Below are positions 24,714 through 32,227 of a stretch of DNA of 48,293 bases, one piece after another. Source of the stretch: CAYXZO01 sp964469505 (GTDB taxonomy: Bacteria > Fidelibacterota > UBA8477 > JABMPR01). Every line of letters begins with the position of its first letter. The first letter of the stretch is position 1. The translations under genes and the position numbers were made by a program. Below the pieces are notes generated by a model. The model was not told the origin of the DNA. It worked only from the letters and a program-made list of their open reading frames with translations, and did not search any database. The stretch covers positions 1 through 48,293 of the forward strand of contig CAYXZO010000015.1 in assembly GCA_964469505.1 (NCBI GenBank). The letters run 5' to 3'.

Positions 24714-25543
24714 ACCGTTTGTTGAGCTCCCCGATATTGCTCGCGCATACTCAAATCAAGGAATGTGAGTAGTTTCTCTTCCAACAATAAAGGATGTTCC
24801 CTAGCCTGAATCCCCAGAATCCCAGCTTTAATAATCCGGGCTAAATGCATCTCCTCTTCGGAACGGGTTTTCAGCTTGCCTGCAATGGGAATAAACAGCA
24901 GGTTGGACAACAATACCCCGTAAAAGGTTGTTACTAGGGCTCGCCCCATTCCCTCCAACAATAGCCTCATGGAGTCCTGAGTTTCAGTAGCAAATTTCAT
25001 AACCGATGAAGTCGAAGCTTGAGAAGACATCATAAGGATAAGCCCCATAACCGTTCCCAATAGCCCAAAGGCTGGGGCATAGGAGCCCATGTTGTAAAAG
25101 ATTTCCTGACCATTGCGGTGACGGTCGGCCATGCTGTTAAGTTCGTTGTCTAGGAAGTCGGCTAGCTTATCCCGGTCCTTTTCAAGAATTGCATTTTCTA
25201 ATCCCCGCCGGAAAAAATGGTTTTCGATACTCTCCAGATATTGCTCTAGAGCAGGCAAACCCTGTTTCCGTCCGATTTCAGTATACCGAACTAATTCAGA
25301 AATAGTCTTGATCGGATCGTATGTATTCCGTTTTATAAAAGCCAACCACGCCACTTTGAACAAACCGGTGACGCGCCCCAGAGGATAATTGATTAACGTG
25401 GCCGCTAAGGTGCCCCCCACCACAATGGCAATAGCTTGCAAATTGAAAAAGGTGCTCGGTGGCAGATGAGTATTGGGATCAGCCATTCCATATGTGATTA
25501 ACGCAATACCAAAAAGCATCCCTATCAAAGTGGCGATATCCAT
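24710..25543 (-). CDS. motA: MotA-family stator channel protein
   Basis: 277 residues with four membrane helices (two near the N-terminus, two at about 145-220) and a large cytoplasmic loop (about 60-140) that in MotA contacts the rotor. Conserved Pro residues of the channel helices appear in GSYAPAFGLLGTVMGLI and NLLFIPIAGKL. MotA forms the pentameric channel ring around a MotB dimer. It heads a tight three-gene operon with two MotB-like genes. GGGGAAG lies seven bases before the ATG, and a consensus promoter is 14-20 bases further upstream. Confidence 0.92.
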   Translation of the reverse strand: MDIATLIGMLFGIALITYGMADPNTHLPPSTFFNLQAIAIVVGGTLAATLINYPLGRVTGLFKVAWLAFIKRNTYDPIKTISELVRYTEIGRKQGLPALEQYLESIENHFFRRGLENAILEKDRDKLADFLDNELNSMADRHRNGQEIFYNMGSYAPAFGLLGTVMGLILMMSSQASTSSVMKFATETQDSMRLLLEGMGRALVTTFYGVLLSNLLFIPIAGKLKTRSEEEMHLARIIKAGILGIQAREHPLLLEEKLLTFLDLSMREQYRGAQQTV

Positions 25544-25563
25544 AATAAACTTCCCCTACATTA

Positions 25564-25592
25564 ATTATTAGCCCCAACCAGCTGAGTGTCAA
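25564..25592 (-). promoter_or_regulatory. Predicted promoter of the motA operon
   Basis: Minus strand TTGACA (25587-25592), a 17-base spacer, then AATAAT (25564-25569). The -35 box is perfect and the -10 box matches five of six bases. Transcription would start near 25557 and give a leader of about 14 bases that contains the GGGGAAG ribosome-binding site. Confidence 0.7.
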
Positions 25593-25636
25593 AAAAGTAT
25601 ATATAAAAAATAGGAGAAATTAAAGGAGCTAAAAAT

Positions 25637-26077
25637 TCAATGAGAGGGGAAACCCTTTTCAGCCCATTCAATCAGCAGCTGTTTGTCGATTTCACTCAAC
25701 CGCGCTTGCGGATGCAACGGTAAATAAAACCAAAGAGGCATTTCGTCTTCCTGGAGTACTTTGATAAATTCTTCGGATAATTCCTTTATCTCTTCTGCAT
25801 CACTCCCATCCCACACGGAAAAGTTTAAGTGCTCTCGTCCCTCATGCACATCTCTGGCAACTAGCCAGGAAATGGGAGCTACATAGCTGTACCAGGGCCA
25901 TTTGGTGCGGTTGGAATGGCAATCATAACACGAGCGCTCTAGGATTTGGGTGATCCCCTGGGGCGCTTTTATAGGGACAGATTCGGGGGGATTGTCTCGA
26001 TTAACGGGAATTAATTGGATCAGAATAAAAATAGCGACCACCCCTCCGATGATCTTGTAATAAAGTGACTTTTTCAT
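25637..26077 (-). CDS. Haem-binding-domain protein with one CxxCH motif
   Basis: 146 residues. An N-terminal signal anchor (about 8-24) precedes a haem-binding domain with CYDCH at residues 50-54 and the adjoining SNRTKWPWYSYVAPISWLVARDVHEGR. This is the small periplasmic 'haem_bd' family common in Bacteroidetes and relatives, with one covalent haem c expected. The likely role is electron transfer or sensing in the periplasm. It is separated from ppiD by a terminator and ends 45 bp before the motA promoter, so it is probably transcribed alone. GAGGG lies near the ATG. Confidence 0.85.
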   Translation of the reverse strand: MKKSLYYKIIGGVVAIFILIQLIPVNRDNPPESVPIKAPQGITQILERSCYDCHSNRTKWPWYSYVAPISWLVARDVHEGREHLNFSVWDGSDAEEIKELSEEFIKVLQEDEMPLWFYLPLHPQARLSEIDKQLLIEWAEKGFPSH

Positions 26078-26131
26078 GATACACCCTCTTTTGTTAGAAA
26101 ATTATCCATCCTCCCTCAGCTCCTTTTTGCT

Positions 26132-26162
26132 AAAAAAACAGGGGCTCATCGGCCCCTGTTTT
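26132..26162 (-). terminator. Intrinsic terminator after ppiD
   Basis: Perfect 8-bp stem, ACAGGGGC (26138-26145) and GCCCCTGT (26152-26159), with a six-base loop. On the minus strand it is followed by seven T. It lies about 50 bp after the ppiD stop. Four T on the other side may let it work weakly in both directions. Confidence 0.9.
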
Positions 26163-26210
26163 AAATATAACTGAAATTGTACTATTTAATGGCCGCTATT
26201 TATGGTCCTT

Positions 26211-28025
26211 TCAGAGGAAACGAACCCGGTTATCTTCGATTTCAGCTTTCTTTTTTAGATCAGAAATAAATTCGTTCCAGGTTTCATTCTGCCGTCGTTT
26301 CAACAACTTTTGGTAGATTTCCTGTTGCTGATTCGCATAAGCAGCTGAATCTAGCTGAGTCCGATTCAATACTCTCAATAGTACTGCTCCCCGCGGAGTT
26401 TCCAGGGGTGGAGACACCTCATTCAGAGGAGCAGAAATTGCCCACCCTAAAACATTATTAAAAGTACCCAAACCCGGGATAGGTCCTTTAGCTTTCACTT
26501 TGTTAGCTCGGCGATAATCGATTTTGCGACCTGAGAGGGTGACTGTTGCTAATTTGCTGGTGGAATCCAACCGTTGCCGTAAAGAATCAGCGGCCCTCAT
26601 GGCTGCGTCCACCCGAGCATCGTTCAACAGCTTCCGCCGAATGGAAGCCTTAACCTCTGACAGAGAGCGTATCCCTTCGGGGTTAATCTTTACCAGCTGA
26701 AACAGGGCATAGTGAGTATCATTCTCCAGTACTTTGCTTACTTCGGTGGTATCATGGGTAAACGCGAACCGTACTGCTGCCTGGAAAGGCCCTAGACCCG
26801 CGATGAAGTTGTCCATCGCTCGTAATTTGTTGGAATGTTTGATTTTAAAGCCCAAAGAATCGGCGGCCCGCTTGAATCCTATTTCCTCCGCTAAAAATTC
26901 AACGTTTTTCAATTTACGCCGTAAAGCGTCCTTAGTCGAGCTGCTGGGGACAACTTTTAGCAGGATATGTCGAGCCTCAACTTCTTCTTTACCATCCTTT
27001 TTGCGTTTATTGAGAATTTTAATTAGGTGAAACCCAAAGCGGGTTTTGACTGGTCCTACAACTTCTCCAACTTCGGCCTGGAAAGCGGCCTTCTCAAAAG
27101 GCGGTACCATCCGGCCCCGACCAAACCAGCCTAAGTAGCCACCATTAGTGCTGGAAGGATCATCCGAGTATGCTGCGGCAAGGTCCTCGAACTTCTCTCC
27201 GTGGGCAATTTCATCTTTGATATCCAGCAAGCGGTTGATAATGCGCTGAGTATCCTCCTGGGTGGGCTGAATAAAAAAACTGATGTAATCCAGCTCCCGA
27301 GTTTCGGGGGCATGATAATCATCTTTGTGCAAGTCGTAATAATTAGCTACGTCCTCATCAGTGACATCCAGCTCGTTATCCTTCCAAGAAGAGCTGTTCA
27401 CCAGCAAATATTCCAGGTCCATCTCCGTGTTCTCGCGGAGAAATTCAGACCAGACTTCTCCTTCGCTGACGTGAACCGTAGCCAAAATTCGTCGTTGCAA
27501 TTTCTCAATGGGCACAACTTCAGCCACCTGCTCTCGGGCCGCATTGAAAAAACCAGCCGCCTGGGGGGAACTCACGGCCTGCTGATATTTCTGGTAGTCA
27601 AACTGACCCTTATCATCGGTAAAATACTGCCGGACAACGGGGTGGATGTTTTCGGTGAAATAATACCGTAGTTCATCTTCGCTCACCTTGATTCCCCGGC
27701 GCTTTACCTCCTGTCTCAGCAGTGTCTGAGTTACCATATTTTCCCAAACCTGATCAGTCAGCCGGGCCAAGGTTCGATCATCAGGAGCCTTACCATTTCG
27801 CTGCCGATAAGCTTCTTGCTCCTGCTGTAATCTGCGGGCAAAATCTTCGTAAGAAATCTCTTCGCCATTTACTACCGTGAAGGCCTGGGGGTGCTTTCCG
27901 GCCAGAATATCCATAATATTGGCGCCCCCCACCAGACCACCGACACTCATGGTCAATAAAAACACTACCGCCAGGCCAATCATGATGGCCGCCATATTGG
28001 CCCGCATGGTATTCATTACACCCAT
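26211..28025 (-). CDS. PpiD/SurA-type peptidylprolyl isomerase, membrane-anchored folding factor
   Basis: About 604 residues. An N-terminal membrane anchor (about 10-32) is followed by a SurA_N-like chaperone region (about 50-200), a parvulin PPIC domain (about 240-350, with GEKFEDLAAAYSDDPSS, GGYLGWFGRGRMVPPFEKAAF and TRFGFHLIKI), and a second, more diverged chaperone/PPI-like half. The size and single anchor match PpiD, a periplasmic chaperone at the Sec exit. AAGGAGG lies about 12 bases before the ATG at 28025. Earlier in-frame codons up to 28109 are unlikely because the predicted promoter starts transcription inside that stretch. Confidence 0.9.
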   Translation of the reverse strand: MGVMNTMRANMAAIMIGLAVVFLLTMSVGGLVGGANIMDILAGKHPQAFTVVNGEEISYEDFARRLQQEQEAYRQRNGKAPDDRTLARLTDQVWENMVTQTLLRQEVKRRGIKVSEDELRYYFTENIHPVVRQYFTDDKGQFDYQKYQQAVSSPQAAGFFNAAREQVAEVVPIEKLQRRILATVHVSEGEVWSEFLRENTEMDLEYLLVNSSSWKDNELDVTDEDVANYYDLHKDDYHAPETRELDYISFFIQPTQEDTQRIINRLLDIKDEIAHGEKFEDLAAAYSDDPSSTNGGYLGWFGRGRMVPPFEKAAFQAEVGEVVGPVKTRFGFHLIKILNKRKKDGKEEVEARHILLKVVPSSSTKDALRRKLKNVEFLAEEIGFKRAADSLGFKIKHSNKLRAMDNFIAGLGPFQAAVRFAFTHDTTEVSKVLENDTHYALFQLVKINPEGIRSLSEVKASIRRKLLNDARVDAAMRAADSLRQRLDSTSKLATVTLSGRKIDYRRANKVKAKGPIPGLGTFNNVLGWAISAPLNEVSPPLETPRGAVLLRVLNRTQLDSAAYANQQQEIYQKLLKRRQNETWNEFISDLKKKAEIEDNRVRFL

Positions 28026-28094
28026 CTGGTTATCAATCCTCCTTGGCTCGTTTAGGCTCTGTTGCCTTCCGCTCGATTCATAAAAAAGCCGCCC

Positions 28095-28123
28095 AATATA
28101 GACGACCACCCGAAGGGACGCAA
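28095..28123 (-). promoter_or_regulatory. Predicted promoter of ppiD
   Basis: Minus strand TTGCGT (28118-28123), a 17-base spacer, then TATATT (28095-28100). The expected start is near 28088, giving a leader of about 60 bases. The bases CGTCTATATTGG around the -10 box are identical to those of the uppS promoter. Confidence 0.65.
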
Positions 28124-28351
28124 CATAAGAGCCGGCCTAAAAAGCTTATTGCTTATTTCAACGAAACCTTTGAACTAATGCCATTATTCCAAAATCGGGT
28201 TGTCGAGTAGGAAGTTTTGTCATTCTGGCCTTATCAAAGCTCTTCTTTTCAGCCTCATTCTCTGGAGGGTCAGCCGGAAAGGCTTTCAAAAAGGTTTTAA
28301 AGGCCTTTCAAAGGGCTTTTGAAGACTCTTTTATCGCCCTTTCAAACTTTT

Positions 28352-28379
28352 GGCCTAGACTCTCCTAGGCCTTCTTTTT
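28352..28379 (+). terminator. Terminator-like hairpin with no gene in front of it
   Basis: Perfect 7-bp stem, GGCCTAG (28352-28358) and CTAGGCC (28365-28371), with a six-base loop, followed on the plus strand by TTCTTTTT. No plus-strand gene precedes it, so it may end a small RNA or be chance. Confidence 0.4.
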
Positions 28380-28382
28380 GTT

Positions 28383-28645
28383 CCTTGCGGTTAAAACCGA
28401 AACCGCAAAGGTCGCTAAGAAGGCTCAAAGGGCACAAAGGAAGCTGAGATGAAGCCAAATGGGGCATTTCTCCTTTGCGCTCTCTGCGCATTCTTAGTGT
28501 GCTTTGTGGTTAAAGTGAAACTACAAAGGTCGTTATAAAGAATCATAGGTATATTGGAAAACCATAGAAACGAAAGCGTAGCAAAAGCTCCGTACTCCAA
28601 ATCAAGCGACTCCTTGGTGGGCTTTGTGGTTAGAAAAGAAACTGT
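28383..28645. repeat. Dispersed intergenic repeat dyads of the AACCRCAAAG type
   Basis: A segment at about 28396-28441 (AACCGCAAAGGTCGCTAAGA onward) is the imperfect reverse complement of 28471-28514 (TCCTTTGCG onward to CTTTGTGGTTAAA). A second pair, about 28517-28550 and 28609-28645, repeats the plan. Such units are common between genes in many Gram-negative environmental genomes. A degraded fragment may lie at 48180-48220. Confidence 0.65.
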
Positions 28646-28930
28646 AATGTGGTTGCGTATTTGGGGATAATTGAAAACCATGTTTACCAACACTAATTGC
28701 TGGCTGGATTCCCAACCATTTTAGGGCTCTTTTTACCTCTGTATTACAGCGATATAACTTCACATCTGAAAGGTAAAAACAATTTCTAGTGAGTTCGGTT
28801 AAATCAAAGGTTTCGTTTCAACAACTGTTCTTCCAATTACGAGAGTTATTGAACTAGAATATTTGAGGGAAAATAGTCTCACGAACTATAACGAAAACAC
28901 GTTTCTTGATGCATTTATGTCGGATAAATT

Positions 28931-28961
28931 TTGTCGCATTTAACCCCCTCCCTATTATATT
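28931..28961 (+). promoter_or_regulatory. Predicted promoter of the DUF255 lipoprotein gene
   Basis: TTGTCG (28931-28936) with TATTAT (28953-28958, 16-base spacer) or the overlapping TATATT (28956-28961, 19-base spacer). Transcription would start at 28965-28968, on or next to the ATG at 28968. Confidence 0.5.
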
Positions 28962-28967
28962 CCTCTA

Positions 28968-31145
28968 ATGAAGCTTGAATTAATATGCCCCCTAAAAAGC
29001 CTGCTGGCCATACAGCTTACACTTTTGGCTGTAGGCTGTGGGAAAGGAGCCGCCGTGGATAAATCAGCTGTTTATACCAATCACTTGATAAACGAACGAA
29101 GCCCTTACCTTCAGCAACACGCCCATAATCCGGTGGATTGGTACCCCTGGGGGGAAGAGGCTTTCCAGAAAGCATTGCGGGAAGACAAGCCCATATTTCT
29201 CTCCATCGGCTACTCCACCTGCCATTGGTGCCACGTAATGGAGAAAGAATCCTTTGAGGACACTGCTGTGGCTAACCTCCTGAATAAATATTTCGTCGCC
29301 ATCAAGGTGGATCGGGAAGAATTGCCAGCAGTTGATGAGCTGTATATGTCCATCTGCGTAGCAATGACCGGGCGAGGAGGCTGGCCACTGACTATTGTCA
29401 TGACTCCTGATAAAATCCCCTACTTCGCCGGGACTTATTTTCCCAAAAATGACCGGGGCGGACTGCCGGGTCTCGTAACTCTACTGCCCAAATTGGCTGA
29501 AGTTTATCGTATTCGTCCAGAGATTGTGCGGCAATCCACTGCCGCCGTCGAGGATTTTCTACAACGTAATCAAACCCATTATGATTCGACGGCGCTAAGC
29601 TCGCAAATTCTGGGGCAGGCCGCAGAAGAACTAAAAGCACGCTACGATGCCGAGTACGGAGGGTTCGGTGGTGCACCTAAATTTCCCGCACCTCACCAGC
29701 TCATATTTCTCCTCAGGCAAAGTCGACTAACCGGTGACACAAGCTTAGTCCAGATGGTCAACCATACCCTGGAATCAATGCGTCAAGGTGGAATTTACGA
29801 TCAGGTAGGTTTTGGTTTCCACCGCTACAGTACCGACTCCCGCTGGCTAGTGCCCCATTTCGAGAAAATGCTGTACGACCAGGCCCTCTTGCTCTGGGCC
29901 TATACGGAAGCTTACCGCTACTCTCCCAAAGCAATTTTCAAACGCACCGTAATGGAGCTATTTCACTTTCTGGAACGGGATTTTTCATCACCAACGGGTG
30001 GCTATTACTCCGCTTTGGATGCAGATAGTGAAGGAGAGGAAGGTAAATACTATCTCTGGAATTATAGCGAGCTTCAGCGGGTACTAACCCCGGAAGAGCT
30101 GACCTTTCTAGAAAACAATTTCGGAGTGCGGCAAGAAGGGAATGCTCGGGTGGAGGGCCGAAGTACCAACATATTACACCTTGCGGCACCCCCTGCCCAT
30201 CTGGCCCAACGGCAGAAAATCACCCTAGATACCTGGTGGCAAAAATGGGAGCGCATCAGGGATAAACTTTTCCAGATACGTCAGGACCGTATTCCTCCCT
30301 TGCGAGATGATAAAATTTTAACCCAGTGGAACAGCCTGGCGTTAGGTGCTTTGGCCATAGCCGGCCGGGTTTTCGAAGAAGAAAATTTCATCAAGCGGGC
30401 TGAGAAACTAGCGGATTTCGCCTGGAATAACCTGAGAACTCCCTCTGGTCTGGTAACCCGCTGCTACACCAACTCCAAAGATGTAATCCCTGGCGTTCTG
30501 GACGATTATGCTACCCTGGCCTGGGCTTTGTGGGAACTGTATGAAACTACATATGACGTGCAATACCTCCAGAAAGCGACTAAACTGCTGGAACAGATGC
30601 GGCAAGAATTTCATGACCAGAATGCTGGCGGTTTTTTCGTGGCCGGCAGACAAAATGATTATCAATTACCCATACGCCAAAAAACCATTTACGATGGAGC
30701 TCTACCCAGCGGCAATTCATTCGCCGCCCTGGCTTACTTTTATGTAGGAAGAGCGCTAGCCCGACCTGAGTGGGAAGAACTAGCCCTGGAAGTCGGTCGA
30801 ACCTTTCGTGGTAGAATTCAGGCCCAACCCATTGGCTACCTGGGATACTTATTGAGTTTCCAGGCTGAGCAAGCTCCCTTTAGAGAAATAGTAATATCCG
30901 CCCCTTCTGATGATGGAAAAGCCCCCGAGCTGTTGCAAGTCTTGGCGCAGCAACCCGATCCTTTTATGGTGGTGCTATACCGTAATCCACGTAATCAGAG
31001 AGAATTGGCGGAGCTGGCACCATATACTGCCTCCCAACCCCCGGTGGGGACATCGGCAGCTGCTTATGTTTGTCGCAATTATGCCTGTCTGAAACCGGTC
31101 ACTACTCCCGCCGAGCTGAGTGCTCTACTGAACCAAACCCCTTAG
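28968..31145 (+). CDS. DUF255 / thioredoxin-fold lipoprotein (YyaL, spermatogenesis-associated protein 20 family)
   Basis: 725 residues. A lipoprotein signal ends LLAVGC with the lipidated Cys at 24. The DUF255 thioredoxin-like domain follows (about 35-200): SPYLQQHAHNPVDWYPWG, CHWC at 85-88, and GGWPLTIVMTPDKIPYFAGTYFP. The rest (about 220-700) is an alpha/alpha six-hairpin glycosidase-like domain with GGFGGAPKFPAPHQL, YDQVGFGFHRYSTD and PHFEKMLYDQALL. The family occurs from bacteria to mammals and its function is unsettled; a redox role is inferred from CxxC. The upstream bases are pyrimidine-rich with no ribosome-binding site. It is a single plus-strand gene. Confidence 0.92.
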   Translation: MKLELICPLKSLLAIQLTLLAVGCGKGAAVDKSAVYTNHLINERSPYLQQHAHNPVDWYPWGEEAFQKALREDKPIFLSIGYSTCHWCHVMEKESFEDTAVANLLNKYFVAIKVDREELPAVDELYMSICVAMTGRGGWPLTIVMTPDKIPYFAGTYFPKNDRGGLPGLVTLLPKLAEVYRIRPEIVRQSTAAVEDFLQRNQTHYDSTALSSQILGQAAEELKARYDAEYGGFGGAPKFPAPHQLIFLLRQSRLTGDTSLVQMVNHTLESMRQGGIYDQVGFGFHRYSTDSRWLVPHFEKMLYDQALLLWAYTEAYRYSPKAIFKRTVMELFHFLERDFSSPTGGYYSALDADSEGEEGKYYLWNYSELQRVLTPEELTFLENNFGVRQEGNARVEGRSTNILHLAAPPAHLAQRQKITLDTWWQKWERIRDKLFQIRQDRIPPLRDDKILTQWNSLALGALAIAGRVFEEENFIKRAEKLADFAWNNLRTPSGLVTRCYTNSKDVIPGVLDDYATLAWALWELYETTYDVQYLQKATKLLEQMRQEFHDQNAGGFFVAGRQNDYQLPIRQKTIYDGALPSGNSFAALAYFYVGRALARPEWEELALEVGRTFRGRIQAQPIGYLGYLLSFQAEQAPFREIVISAPSDDGKAPELLQVLAQQPDPFMVVLYRNPRNQRELAELAPYTASQPPVGTSAAAYVCRNYACLKPVTTPAELSALLNQTP

Positions 31146-31171
31146 AGTAAGCTTCTTTCCAACCCCCTGCT

Positions 31172-32227
31172 TTAGTATTTAGAACTCGGTAATCCCAGAT
31201 AATCGTCAATTTCGTGCGCCACCTGTCGGATAAGTTGAGTCCGTTCTCGGTGGTTCAAGAAGGCACTCTTAAAGGCGGAAATAATGAAATCTTTGAAGTC
31301 CAACATATTGAAATTGAACACCTTATAGGCTAGCCAGTACTCATCCACCAGCGTGGTGTTACTGATCAGACGATTATCGGTATTCAAGGTCACCCGTAGA
31401 CCGTAATCGTGATAGAAACGCACCGGATGGTCCTCAATGCGCTCTACCGAACCAGTGTGAATGTTGCTGGAAAGACAAATCTCCAGAGCGATCCGGTGAT
31501 CGTTTACATAATTCATCAGATCACCGTCTTCCTTGAGCCGGGTTCCGTGACCGATGCGGTTAGCGCCGCAGTAATGAATGGCCTGGTGGATGCTTTCGGG
31601 CCCATAAGCTTCACCCGCATGGAGGGTCACATTAATGTTGTTATTCCGTATCAAATAGAAGGCCTTTAGGTGATCCTTGGCCGGGTAGTTTTCCTCCGCT
31701 CCTGCCAAGTCGTAACCCACTACTCCACTGTACTTGTACGCTACGGCCAACTCTGCCAATCTCAAGGAGATCGTAGGTGAAATATTGCGAATCCCGCAAA
31801 TGATCACCCCGGTACGGATATCAAATTCTTCTTCGGCTTGACGTAATCCACGGAGCACCGCATCCAGGGATTCCATGGGGGTCATCCCCCTTTCAGTGTG
31901 TAAAATCGGCGAATACCGCACTTCAAGGTATCGCACATTCTCGGCCGCAGCGTCTTGGGCCAGTTCAAAAGCGGCCCGTTCCAGTGCGTGTGGAGTTTGG
32001 AGCACTGCCAGGGTGATTTTGAATTTGTCGATATATTCCTCTAGGTTTTTGACTCTATCCTGGACAATGACCGCTTTGGCCAACTGCTGTTTATCTTTAG
32101 TCGGTAATTCCACTTTGTCCTTTTGAGCTAAGTCTAAGATGGTATCTAATCGTAGCGAACCATCCAGGTGGCAATGGAGCTCGGCCTTAGGCAGCTCCTT
32201 CAAGAATTCTTTGCGAACTGGTTTCAT
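31172..32227 (-). CDS. add: Adenosine deaminase
   Basis: 351 residues, full length. It deaminates adenosine or deoxyadenosine to inosine. Zinc and catalytic motifs are AELHCHLDGSLR at the N-terminus, VTLHAGEAYG with the third His and the Glu, NRIGHGTRL, EICLSSNIHTG, and VTLNTDNRLIS with the zinc Asp. The residue after that Asp is Asn rather than Asp, a variant found in one bacterial subgroup. The ATG overlaps the stop of the OPT transporter gene (ATGA), so they are co-translated. Confidence 0.93.
   Translation of the reverse strand: MKPVRKEFLKELPKAELHCHLDGSLRLDTILDLAQKDKVELPTKDKQQLAKAVIVQDRVKNLEEYIDKFKITLAVLQTPHALERAAFELAQDAAAENVRYLEVRYSPILHTERGMTPMESLDAVLRGLRQAEEEFDIRTGVIICGIRNISPTISLRLAELAVAYKYSGVVGYDLAGAEENYPAKDHLKAFYLIRNNNINVTLHAGEAYGPESIHQAIHYCGANRIGHGTRLKEDGDLMNYVNDHRIALEICLSSNIHTGSVERIEDHPVRFYHDYGLRVTLNTDNRLISNTTLVDEYWLAYKVFNFNMLDFKDFIISAFKSAFLNHRERTQLIRQVAHEIDDYLGLPSSKY

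Larger units (their letters stand above)
28110..28967. other. Gene-free region of about 850 bp, rich in repeats
   Basis: No supported gene is seen. From the left it holds the ppiD promoter, a run of short A/T-rich direct repeats built on CTTTCAAA and GGCTTT (about 28280-28350), a hairpin at 28352-28371, dispersed-repeat dyads (28383-28645), and the promoter of the 28968 gene. A minus-strand reading frame at 28415-28693 is a translation of the repeats. Confidence 0.7.

Noticed and set aside
28415..28693. 92-codon minus-strand reading frame
   Set aside because: It contains strings like TTKHTKNAQRAQR that are translations of the dispersed AACCRCAAAG-type repeats. There is no ribosome-binding site and no recognisable domain.
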